Below are positions 7,947-14,247 of a DNA stretch of 14,247 nucleotides, piece after piece (the first letter of the stretch is position 1; every line of letters begins with the position of its first letter). The notes beneath the pieces were generated by a model. The model had not been told where the DNA came from. It saw only the letters and a list, made by a program, of their open reading frames with translations, and ran no database searches. Origin of the DNA: Bacteroidetes/Chlorobi group bacterium ChocPot_Mid (GTDB lineage: Bacteria > Bacteroidota > Ignavibacteria > Kapaibacteriales > UBA2268); the NCBI GenBank assembly GCA_003731675.1, contig RCNQ01000082.1:1-14247 (forward strand). The letters are read 5' to 3'. A program made the position numbers and the translations under genes.

Positions 7947-7996
7947 AAATAAATTAAACAAAAATAAGACTATTTTCAATAAAAAAGGTAAGAGAT

Positions 7997-8347
7997 TTAA
8001 TTAATTGAATGAATATATTTACTAATCATTTTTTGTAATTCAATCACATCTTTAATGATAATTTGAAGCTCGTCTTTATGAATTTGAAAATTCTGTTCAA
8101 TAACTAACAATTGTGTTTCCAGTTCATAAGCTGAACCTAAAGAAATTTCGAGGAATCTTGTGAATTCTTTTGTACTTTTCCTACCACAACCCTCAGCGAT
8201 ATTAGAAGGAATAGAAACAGCAGACCGTGTAATCTGACTAATAAGTCCATAGGTTTCCCTATCCGGTAAGCTTTTCGATAATCTGTAAATCTTATTTACG
8301 AGATTTAAACCATTTTTCCAAATGAGCATATTTCTAAAATTTCTCAT
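7997..8347 (-). CDS. Four-helix-bundle protein (S23 / 23S rRNA intervening-sequence protein family)
   Basis: The 116-residue protein shows the family pattern: N-terminal LIWKNGLNLVNKIYRLS, SLPDRETYGLISQITRSA, the signature SIPSNIAEGCGR (residues 45-56) and GSAYELETQL (71-80), with helices spanning nearly the whole chain. Members were first found in intervening sequences of 23S rRNA genes but are also common as free-standing genes in Bacteroidota and candidate phyla; related folds include the accessory Avd protein of diversity-generating retroelements. No rRNA or reverse transcriptase is visible here, so this is a free-standing copy of unknown function, probably nucleic-acid binding. I chose the ATG at 8347 over the TTG at 8359: GAAGGG (8352-8357) lies just upstream of the ATG and acts best as its ribosome binding site. 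Heptamer arrays flank the gene in inverted orientation. Confidence 0.92.
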   Translation of the reverse strand: MRNFRNMLIWKNGLNLVNKIYRLSKSLPDRETYGLISQITRSAVSIPSNIAEGCGRKSTKEFTRFLEISLGSAYELETQLLVIEQNFQIHKDELQIIIKDVIELQKMISKYIHSIN

Positions 8348-8382
8348 AATACCCTTCAATGTTTAAAAAACAAATATTTTAA

Positions 8383-8431
8383 CTTTGAACTTTCTTCTTT
8401 CTGCTTTCAGCTTTCTGCTTTCAACTGCTTT
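8383..8431 (-). repeat. Degenerate heptamer array 4
   Basis: CTTT (AAAG on the minus strand) occurs at 8383, 8390, 8397, 8404, 8411 and 8418, six units in perfect 7-base register, followed by a 10-base unit up to 8431. It begins directly after the TAA of the protease-barrel gene, on that gene's sense strand. This is the cleanest array in the window. Confidence 0.9.
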
Positions 8432-11400
8432 TTAAAAATCATAGCCAAGCGAAAAGAGCCATCTCGGTTCTGACCACATATAGTTCAGATTGCCCCATGC
8501 GACATCAATCTTAAGTGGAATTCCGAGTAAATATGTTCTCAGACCGACACCTGCACTCATTAATAAATCATTTGGAATTGTTCTGCCTTTATAATCTTTA
8601 GTTGTGGCTTTGAATGAGTTCCAGTCTCCTGACCATGCACCTCCGACATCAAAAAATACAGCACCCATGAATGCCTGAGCTATCGGTATTGGAGTGGCAA
8701 AAAGCCATCCGATAAATGGGAACCTAAATTCTACATTGGAGAGGAAATATCTTTGACCACTTACTGCACCGACACCAAAACCTCTTAGTGGCATGATAAA
8801 GCTTGAGCCAACGAATGCATAATCCTCGGGATTTTTGAAAATATCATTGTAATTTATAACCCAGCTGTTTATCCAATAGTCAGTTCCTCCAAGGTAAAAT
8901 GTCCGCGGATTAGGTCCCATACTTGCTCCTGCGGCACCTCTGATGACAATGCTACTCATGTCAGATATTTGTATATACTGCCTGTAATCACCATTTATTG
9001 TAATAAATCCTATTCCGTTTGAAGAAATTTTCGGTGTACCCATAAATCCGAAGTAATATCTTGAACCTTTCAATGGGGCAAAATAGCCATATAATACATC
9101 ATCATGAACATATCTTCCTTGGGGTATAAATAACATTCTTGAATAGTATGGTTCTTTTACATCCCAGACGTTTTCTTTTGAGACATTTTTCCAGCTTAAT
9201 CCCCATTCAACTCTGTTAAACAAATCGAAAGGATAAGATGCCATAAGTTCGCTACCATAATCACGCAGTCTGTAAAGGGATACCAAAGTGTCCTGATATC
9301 TTCCGTACGAAAAGACAGCCCCATGATATGCAGAAAGCATGTAATCAATTACTTCCGGTTGATATAGATAAGCGGCATAAAATGTACTGTTTCTCAAATC
9401 AATAAATAAATTCATTTGCAATAAAATTTTATGGTCACCCATCACATCACTAAACATCATTTGTGTTATGCCTTGAAATCCCCACAAAGTACTGAAAGCA
9501 GGATTTCCGGATATAATATCAGGTGAAAATGAGATTTTATAATCACGTTCATTAAATGTATAGGACATTGAACCACTCGAAATGTTCAAATCAACATTGT
9601 TGATAGTAGTCGCATCAGGATTAGCTTTCACAACTTGTTGTCTTGAGAATTCAAGTTCGAAGTTCCCATATACTTTTTTACTCAATGCTTCAGTTGTATC
9701 TGTCTTGTTACTAATTGTATCATTCTCTATTTTGCTTACAAGAGTTTTCCTTTGGATTTGCCTTTCCTTAAATTTAGTTAAAGGCAAGGTATCCAAATTA
9801 AGTTTTCTGTCAAAAGGATACCGCATTAAAAAAATGTCATAGCTACCTTCAATTAGCGTACTGAAAAGTAATTTACTGTCATCATTTGAAAGAGATATCT
9901 GAGAAATACCTGTCAATGAATTAGTAATTGGGAGTGGTTTGGCTTCTTTATCAGTCAGGGAAAGTTTATACAAATTCAAAATTCCGTTTTCATCAGAAGA
10001 ATAAATAATAAATTTATCATCAGATGATAAAGCGAATGATGTTTTATTGTCATTAGCCGAGAAGGTAATTCTTTGTATAGCTGAAGAAGAGATATCTATT
10101 TTAAAAATATCAGTAGCATCAAACTCATGTTGCCAGATTTCATTACCTGATAATTTCCCATTGGTTTTGCTTGCATTTCCTCTATCAGAAATAAAATAAA
10201 TATTTTTGTTATCATGAGACCAGACAGGATTTGCATCAGAAAAGAAATCATCAGTAATATTTTGCAGGGTCTTTTTAGTCAAATGATAAATGTAAATATC
10301 GCTTTGCCCTTTGTCGGAGCCAATAAAGGCAAGACGAGAACCATCATGTGACCAATTTACCGAGGTAATTGATTTTAAACCAAGAAGGATTTTATCATAC
10401 TTGCCGGTTTTAATATCAACGATAAAAATAGCATCTTCACCACCAGATTTTGCTGAAATTGCCAACTTTGTCCCTTCGGGATTCCAAGAAATGCCAGGTG
10501 TTAAAATATTCAAATCTTCAAAATCTTGCTGACGGAAGCTACTTACAAGCTTTTCAGGTGACTTTTTTTTATCTTCGAGACTTTTTATCATGATACTATA
10601 AATTCCGTTTGGAGCAGAGATATAAGCCATCATTTTACCATTCGGTGAAATAGCAGGAGAGGAGTTGTAGTAATTTTCTTCTTTTTCCTGATTTGTTATT
10701 CTCTCGGCAAAATCCTTCGGTGCTTCGTATTTTGCAATATCGGGCCAATAAAACTTTTTCAATTCATCTTTAAAATCTTTGGAAAGTTCTTCAAGACTCA
10801 TGTTGAAAGCACTCTTGAATACTGCTTCTAAATCCCTTTGAACCCTTAATCGGTTAATTAAATCACCGACCCTTTCTTCACCATATTTTTCTGCTATATA
10901 CCATAGAAATGCCTGTCCGCCACGATATGCATAATAGCCATTCATATTAGTCAAATCACGTAACTTTTCGTTCAAAGAGATATCCCTCATAAACATATCG
11001 GTTTCGATGTTATAACCACCAAGACTTTCGAATTCAGCCAATCCTTCACTAATCCAAATAGGAATTTTCCCCAAGTTTCCACTTCTCAACGCTGTCTGGA
11101 AAGTTCCGCCATAAAACATATCATTCATTACTGCATGAACTAACTCATGGTGGATTACGTGGTCAAATTGAGAATAATTCCCCTGGAAAGGTACTACAAC
11201 GCGATTCTTAGAAAGCTCTGTAACACCTCCAATACCCTCATACATAAACTGGTCAATTACGTTGGTTTGTTGAAATTCATTATGAGTATTGTAAACAATA
11301 AGTCTGATTTTTTTGTTAATCCGAAAATTTAATGTTCTTTGGATTGATTCCAAAGCTTTTTCAGCAGACAAAGCCGCAAATTCAGCTAATGGCTTTGAAC

Positions 11401-11551
11401 CTTGATTATAGTAAACCTCAAAATTATTCGATTCAATATATTTCCAATTGAATTTATCATATTGAACTATATTTTTACCAAACTGAGAATTTGAAGTTTG
11501 AGTTAACAAACATGCAATGGCTACAATCAAAACCAGTAATTTGTATTTCAT
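8432..11551 (-). CDS. Gluzincin metalloprotease – TolB-like (PD40) beta-propeller – outer-membrane beta-barrel fusion protein
   Basis: The 1039-residue exported protein has a signal peptide at residues 1-22 (hydrophobic core about 5-16). Residues about 35-290 form a peptidase MA-like (gluzincin) domain: zinc site HELVH at 135-139 and, downstream, WISEGLAEF (166-174), whose E169 is the likely third zinc ligand. Residues about 290-575 hold six PD40/WD40-like blades (for example AISPNGKMMAYIS, ISWNPEGTKLAIS, VNWSHDGSRLAFI, PVWSHDNKNIYFIS), as in the six-bladed TolB propeller. After a polar linker (about 575-630) the last 380 residues or so are amphipathic strands of a surface-antigen (Omp85/D15-like) barrel, ending in LFSLGYDF; a terminal phenylalanine is the usual BamA-recognised outer-membrane signal. 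The protein probably sits in the outer membrane; whether the soluble domains face the periplasm or the outside is open. AAGG at 11561-11564, 9 bases before the ATG, supports the start. Confidence 0.9.
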   Translation of the reverse strand: MKYKLLVLIVAIACLLTQTSNSQFGKNIVQYDKFNWKYIESNNFEVYYNQGSKPLAEFAALSAEKALESIQRTLNFRINKKIRLIVYNTHNEFQQTNVIDQFMYEGIGGVTELSKNRVVVPFQGNYSQFDHVIHHELVHAVMNDMFYGGTFQTALRSGNLGKIPIWISEGLAEFESLGGYNIETDMFMRDISLNEKLRDLTNMNGYYAYRGGQAFLWYIAEKYGEERVGDLINRLRVQRDLEAVFKSAFNMSLEELSKDFKDELKKFYWPDIAKYEAPKDFAERITNQEKEENYYNSSPAISPNGKMMAYISAPNGIYSIMIKSLEDKKKSPEKLVSSFRQQDFEDLNILTPGISWNPEGTKLAISAKSGGEDAIFIVDIKTGKYDKILLGLKSITSVNWSHDGSRLAFIGSDKGQSDIYIYHLTKKTLQNITDDFFSDANPVWSHDNKNIYFISDRGNASKTNGKLSGNEIWQHEFDATDIFKIDISSSAIQRITFSANDNKTSFALSSDDKFIIYSSDENGILNLYKLSLTDKEAKPLPITNSLTGISQISLSNDDSKLLFSTLIEGSYDIFLMRYPFDRKLNLDTLPLTKFKERQIQRKTLVSKIENDTISNKTDTTEALSKKVYGNFELEFSRQQVVKANPDATTINNVDLNISSGSMSYTFNERDYKISFSPDIISGNPAFSTLWGFQGITQMMFSDVMGDHKILLQMNLFIDLRNSTFYAAYLYQPEVIDYMLSAYHGAVFSYGRYQDTLVSLYRLRDYGSELMASYPFDLFNRVEWGLSWKNVSKENVWDVKEPYYSRMLFIPQGRYVHDDVLYGYFAPLKGSRYYFGFMGTPKISSNGIGFITINGDYRQYIQISDMSSIVIRGAAGASMGPNPRTFYLGGTDYWINSWVINYNDIFKNPEDYAFVGSSFIMPLRGFGVGAVSGQRYFLSNVEFRFPFIGWLFATPIPIAQAFMGAVFFDVGGAWSGDWNSFKATTKDYKGRTIPNDLLMSAGVGLRTYLLGIPLKIDVAWGNLNYMWSEPRWLFSLGYDF

Positions 11552-11706
11552 TTATTTTTACCTTATAATATTCATTTTTAATAAATAGCAAGACGAAACA
11601 AAAAGTAATAAAGTTTCAATTTAAAATAATGTAATAAATAAAGTAATTATTAATTAATTCATCTGTGATGAATCCAGTTATCAAAACAAGTAAAATGTAA
11701 AAATAT

Positions 11707-11738
11707 CTAACTTCTAACATCTAACATCTAACTGCTAA
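11707..11738 (-). repeat. Degenerate heptamer array 5, overlapping the prmA 3' end
   Basis: CTAA (TTAG on the minus strand) occurs at 11707, 11714, 11721, 11728 and 11735 in perfect 7-base register. TTAGCAG is shared with 6821-6827. The first 18 bases in the minus direction are the last five codons and the stop of prmA. Confidence 0.9.
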
Positions 11739-12572
11739 TTGAAGAGCTACCCATTCATCTTCAAAAATCTCATTGATTAATTTAAAACCATTGGATTCAG
11801 CTGATTTGATGACATCTGTTTTATCATATTTCAAAATTCCTGAAATTATTAAAACACCTTTACTATCCTTTAGTGAATTGTAAAATTTTTCCATAGATGC
11901 TATCAACAGGTTTGAAAACATATTCGCAACAATGCCATGAGCAGGGGGGAGCTTGATATTTTCAATTTTAGCATGTTCAACCTGAATTTCATTGGAAATA
12001 TCATTCAGTATTAAATTTTCCATAGTATTTTCCACAGACCATAAATCATAATCAAAAGCAAAGACTGATTTAGCTCCTAACTTAATAGCTAAAATTGCAA
12101 GAACACCTGAACCACAACCGGCATCAATCCAATTTGAATCAGGTTTAACAGAGTGTTCCATTAGTTTGCACATCAATCTTGTGGTTGCATGGTCTCCAGT
12201 ACCGAAGGACATTTTAGGGTTAATGATAATTTTGAGAGATGTATTTAATTCATTCAGTTTCCACTCTGGTGCTATTCCAATCCTTTCATTAACTACAACA
12301 ACAGGTGAATTTTTTTCAAATTCAGCATTCCAGTTCTTTTCTTCGATGATTTCTTTTCCCTTAATAGAAATTGAATTGTCAATCATCCTGAGTTGCGCAA
12401 GTAAATCTGCTTCAATTTCAGCTGTAAAATAGTCATAATCAAATGTAATTACTAGTTCATCGAATTTTTCCTCGATACCTCTTGTCCTATAATCTGAAAT
12501 GACTCCATAAGCTAAGTCATAAATTTCTTCAGGAACTGACAAAGTCAAATTAATATATTGAACACTTTTCAT
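11721..12572 (-). CDS. prmA: Ribosomal protein L11 methyltransferase
   Basis: PrmA uses S-adenosylmethionine to methylate ribosomal protein L11 in the cytoplasm. The 283-residue chain has the expected two parts: an N-terminal L11-recognition domain (about 1-65), a linker with WNAEF at 81-85 and a class I methyltransferase domain. Visible motifs are NPKMSFGTGDHATTR (118-132), the nucleotide loop DAGCGSG (150-156), acidic D174 at the end of the next strand (FAFDYD), and VANMFSNLL (215-223), the PrmA form of the catalytic N-region. The C-terminal DEWVAL is typical; the last five residues (LAVRC, 279-283) and the TAG stop are encoded by a heptamer repeat, suggesting that the original stop was lost or overwritten. 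The gene is divergent from the HAD phosphatase gene; the 134-base gap between them should hold both promoters and contains array 6. Confidence 0.95.
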   Translation of the reverse strand: MKSVQYINLTLSVPEEIYDLAYGVISDYRTRGIEEKFDELVITFDYDYFTAEIEADLLAQLRMIDNSISIKGKEIIEEKNWNAEFEKNSPVVVVNERIGIAPEWKLNELNTSLKIIINPKMSFGTGDHATTRLMCKLMEHSVKPDSNWIDAGCGSGVLAILAIKLGAKSVFAFDYDLWSVENTMENLILNDISNEIQVEHAKIENIKLPPAHGIVANMFSNLLIASMEKFYNSLKDSKGVLIISGILKYDKTDVIKSAESNGFKLINEIFEDEWVALQLAVRC

Positions 12573-12613
12573 TTTTAAAACTTTCTACAAAAAAACCTAA
12601 TTAATATCACAAA

Positions 12614-12645
12614 CTTTCTTCTTTTTGCTTTTGGCTTTTATCTTG
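12614..12645 (-). repeat. Degenerate heptamer array 6
   Basis: CTTT occurs at 12614, 12621, 12628 and 12635 and CTTG at 12642, in exact 7-base register. Unlike the others it lies in a divergent (promoter-side) gap, between prmA and the HAD phosphatase gene. Confidence 0.8.
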
Positions 12646-12706
12646 ATTATTTGTAACTTGCAATTTAAGATTTTTAAATGGAAAAATTGTATTAGAATTA
12701 TCTATT

Positions 12707-13228
12707 ATGAAGAAAAATATTATTGAAAAGACGTCTGCTATAAAACTTTTCGTGATGGATGTTGACGGAACATTAACAAATGGAAGAGTTTATTATTCTG
12801 CAAATGGGGAGGAGCTGAAAAAATTCTCAATTCGTGACGGTATGGGAATCGAACTTTTAAAACTTGCAGGCATTGAATTAGCAATAATTACATCAGAAAA
12901 TTCAAATATTGTTAAGGCAAGAGCGTCAAAACTAAAAATTGAGAACCTGATTTTGGGTTCAAGAAATAAAAAGAGTTCATTACTTGAATTGACTGATTCT
13001 TTGAAGTTAAATTTGGATAATGTTGCATATATTGGAGATGATGTCAACGATATACCGGCAATGGAATTAGCAGGTTTGTCAGGATGTCCTGCTGATGCAA
13101 CAGATGAAGTAAAGAAAATAAGCGATTACGTTTGTACGTTAAAGGGTGGAAAAGGAGCAGTAAGAGAATTTGCTGAGTTAATATTAAAAAATCAAAATAA
13201 ATCAATAACTTTGCCAGAAAATTGGTAA
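12707..13228 (+). CDS. KdsC-family (YrbI) HAD phosphatase, probable Kdo-8-P or related ulosonate-phosphate phosphatase
   Basis: The 173-residue cytoplasmic protein is a capless C0-type HAD phosphatase of KdsC length. Motif I is DVDGTLT (18-24; nucleophile D18, acid/base D20), motif II T62 in IITSEN, motif III a lysine at 88-89, and motif IV GDDVNDIPAM (110-119). The C-terminal GGKGAVREFAELIL is typical of KdsC, where the tail closes the active site of a neighbouring subunit in the tetramer. KdsC removes the phosphate from Kdo-8-phosphate for lipopolysaccharide synthesis. Oddly, the usual ITGR is ITSE here, with E64, R72 and K75, a combination I recall from KDN-9-phosphate phosphatases, so the sugar may be a nine-carbon ulosonate. 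It heads an operon with the next two genes (gaps of 19 and 22 bases). No clear ribosome binding site precedes the start. Confidence 0.9.
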   Translation: MKKNIIEKTSAIKLFVMDVDGTLTNGRVYYSANGEELKKFSIRDGMGIELLKLAGIELAIITSENSNIVKARASKLKIENLILGSRNKKSSLLELTDSLKLNLDNVAYIGDDVNDIPAMELAGLSGCPADATDEVKKISDYVCTLKGGKGAVREFAELILKNQNKSITLPENW

Positions 13229-13233
13229 CAAAT

Positions 13234-13240
13234 GGGAGGA
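13234..13240 (+). promoter_or_regulatory. Strong ribosome binding site of the YtxH-like gene
   Basis: GGGAGGA lies 7 bases before the ATG at 13248. It is the best Shine-Dalgarno match in the window and suggests that this middle gene of the operon is translated more strongly than its neighbours. Confidence 0.75.
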
Positions 13241-13247
13241 AAAAATT

Positions 13248-13697
13248 ATGTCAAACAAAGGTGAATCACATTTTACTCAAGGTTTAATCCTTGGAACAAT
13301 CATCGGCGGAACAATAGGAGCTATTACAGCTTTGTTACTTGCTCCAAAATCAGGTGCAGAGCTACGGCGAGATATAGCAGAAAAGTCTCATGAACTATAT
13401 GACAAGACTGCTGATTATCTATATTCGGCTGAATCACAGCTGGGTTCTGCTATTTCAAACACTGTCAATGAAGGTAGGGTAAGGGCACAAAATATCATTA
13501 ATTCTGCTAAAAGACAGGCAGAAGATATTTTGATGAGTGCAGAAAATGTATTAAATGACGCTAAAACTAAAGCTTTTACAGCAAAGGAAGGTATGCAAGA
13601 AAAAATTGCTACCCTCAAAAATGCCGCAAAAGCAAGCGCTGATGCTTTCAAAAATGAATTGAATAATGGTCCTGAACAACCATATTCGGGAATGTGA
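13248..13697 (+). CDS. YtxH-like domain protein with glycine-zipper membrane helix
   Basis: The 149-residue protein begins with a short polar head and then a membrane helix (about 11-32) with glycines at 12, 16, 20 and 24, a regular GxxxG zipper that favours helix packing. LLLAPKSGAELR (29-40) after it is the YtxH signature. Residues about 40-140 are a long Ala/Ser/Lys-rich amphipathic helix, reminiscent of stress- or apolipoprotein-like helices. YtxH of Bacillus subtilis lies in a general-stress operon next to YtxG (DUF948), and the same order is seen here, which strengthens both calls. The molecular function is unknown. It is probably anchored in the inner membrane with the helix in the cytoplasm (inference). 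The gene is cotranscribed with its neighbours and the stop is TGA. Confidence 0.9.
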   Translation: MSNKGESHFTQGLILGTIIGGTIGAITALLLAPKSGAELRRDIAEKSHELYDKTADYLYSAESQLGSAISNTVNEGRVRAQNIINSAKRQAEDILMSAENVLNDAKTKAFTAKEGMQEKIATLKNAAKASADAFKNELNNGPEQPYSGM

Positions 13698-13719
13698 GAT
13701 TTTTTAATAAGAAATAATT

Positions 13720-14148
13720 ATGGATATAGCTTTGAAAATTGTTGCACTTAGTGCATTGATAGCATTTATTTTATTGTCAATATTTGCTATAATCTCATTG
13801 GTTGGTGCTTTGAGGAGTATGAAAGATATAACGTCCAATATTGAAAGATTATCGAGACAACTTGATATATCCTTAAAGCAAATAAGAGATGACTTTGACC
13901 AGATTACCAACAGGTTAAGTCAATCACTTGATAACTTGGATTCAGCTACTATGCAAATAGCTTCTACAACAAAATCTTTGCAAAATGGTACTGACGGAAT
14001 TTTGAAAACGGTAAATTCTTATACAGGTCTTTTCAACAGACTTTATGAAAAAATCGCACTTCCAGTTAATGAAGTTATTCTGTATTCTTCAGCAATAGGG
14101 AAGGCAGTAACTACTTTTACAAGCTTTTTCAAAGGAAGAAATAAGTGA
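13720..14148 (+). CDS. DUF948 (YtxG-like) membrane protein
   Basis: The 142-residue protein has an N-terminal membrane helix (about 5-31) followed by a heptad-rich helical stretch (about 32-98: ITSNIERLSRQLDISLKQIRDDFDQI...), likely a coiled coil, and a C-terminal amphipathic segment ending KGRNK. This layout, an N-terminal anchor followed by a helix rich in methyl-accepting-like I/L/S/N repeats, is that of DUF948 proteins such as B. subtilis YtxG, whose gene adjoins ytxH. The function is not known; association with the YtxH-like partner in the inner membrane is inferred from the gene order. It is the last gene of the operon, 22 bases after the previous stop, and is followed by a strong terminator. 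No clear ribosome binding site is visible. Confidence 0.82.
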   Translation: MDIALKIVALSALIAFILLSIFAIISLVGALRSMKDITSNIERLSRQLDISLKQIRDDFDQITNRLSQSLDNLDSATMQIASTTKSLQNGTDGILKTVNSYTGLFNRLYEKIALPVNEVILYSSAIGKAVTTFTSFFKGRNK

Positions 14149-14178
14149 TTTTTTAGTAATTTCGAATTACAACTATTT

Positions 14179-14215
14179 AAGCCGTATCAGTTAAGAACTA
14201 GATGCGGCTTTTTTT
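14179..14215 (+). terminator. Strong intrinsic terminator of the phosphatase-YtxH-DUF948 operon
   Basis: AAGCCGTATC (14179-14188) pairs with GATGCGGCTT (14201-14210) over 10 bp with one G-U wobble. AGTT/AACT within the loop can extend the stem past one bulged A. A run of seven T (14209-14215) follows. Confidence 0.9.
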
Positions 14216-14247
14216 AGTTGTTAGAAGTTAGAAGAAAGCTAAAAGCA
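14214..14247 (+). repeat. Degenerate heptamer array 7 (runs off the window)
   Basis: TTAG at 14214, 14221 and 14228 is followed by AAAG at 14235 and 14242 in unbroken 7-base register. It starts in the T-tract of the terminator and reaches the right edge of the window. Bases 14235-14247 equal 7934-7946. Confidence 0.85.

Noticed and set aside
7959..7966. Minus-strand TATTTTTG as a -7 element for the oxidoreductase gene
   Set aside because: It matches TAnnTTTG, but no -33 element is at the correct distance and it lies in a simple A-rich stretch.
7997..8347. Intervening sequence within a 23S rRNA gene
   Set aside because: The family is linked to such insertions, but both flanks are protein genes and no rRNA sequence is visible.
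8383..8431. CRISPR array
   Set aside because: The units are 7 bases without spacers, far below CRISPR repeat and spacer lengths, and no cas gene is present.
12166..12432. Open frame on the plus strand inside prmA
   Set aside because: It is antisense to conserved PrmA codons, with no recognisable motif or ribosome binding site.
13415..13651. Open frame on the minus strand inside the YtxH-like gene
   Set aside because: It mirrors the Ala/Lys-rich helix codons and has no independent support.

Overview
The window is AT-rich, densely coding DNA from a Gram-negative bacterium of the Bacteroidota/Chlorobiota (FCB) assemblage. Two large secreted proteins end in the C-terminal sorting domain of the type IX secretion system (T9SS), which is largely confined to that assemblage. 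A KdsC-type sugar phosphatase, an Omp85-like barrel and a sugar-nucleotide-type dehydrogenase also point to an outer membrane. The content would suit an Ignavibacteria- or Kapabacteria-like lineage, but no marker here fixes the class. All three standard stop codons are used.

Layout. Bases 1-3636 (+) are the 3' part of a giant fibronectin-type-III T9SS cargo gene whose start lies left of the window. A 381-base gap (3637-4017) holds heptamer repeats and an intrinsic terminator. Bases 4018-6504 (+) encode a second T9SS cargo built of about 13 Asp-box (YCF48/BNR-like) blades. A run of five minus-strand genes follows: an orphan HicB-like antitoxin, a Gfo/Idh/MocA oxidoreductase resembling UDP-GlcNAc 3-dehydrogenases, a four-helix-bundle (S23/IVP) protein, a 1039-residue fusion of gluzincin protease, TolB-like propeller and outer-membrane barrel, and PrmA. 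Divergent from prmA is a tight plus-strand operon: a KdsC-family HAD phosphatase, a YtxH-like membrane protein and a DUF948 (YtxG-like) membrane protein, closed by a strong terminator.

The genes mostly concern the cell envelope and surface: two exported adhesin- or propeller-like proteins, an outer-membrane protease/barrel fusion, two probable surface-sugar enzymes and two small stress-type membrane proteins. PrmA, which methylates ribosomal protein L11, is the only clear housekeeping gene.

The most unusual feature is a dispersed family of degenerate 7-base tandem repeats (words such as AAAGCAG, AAAGCTA, TTAGAAG, TTAGATG). They occur in seven arrays, plus one related ATTCACT array, in almost every gap. 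Several begin at or inside the stop codon of the neighbouring gene, and one supplies the last codons and stop of prmA. The protease-propeller-barrel fusion is the most interesting protein.
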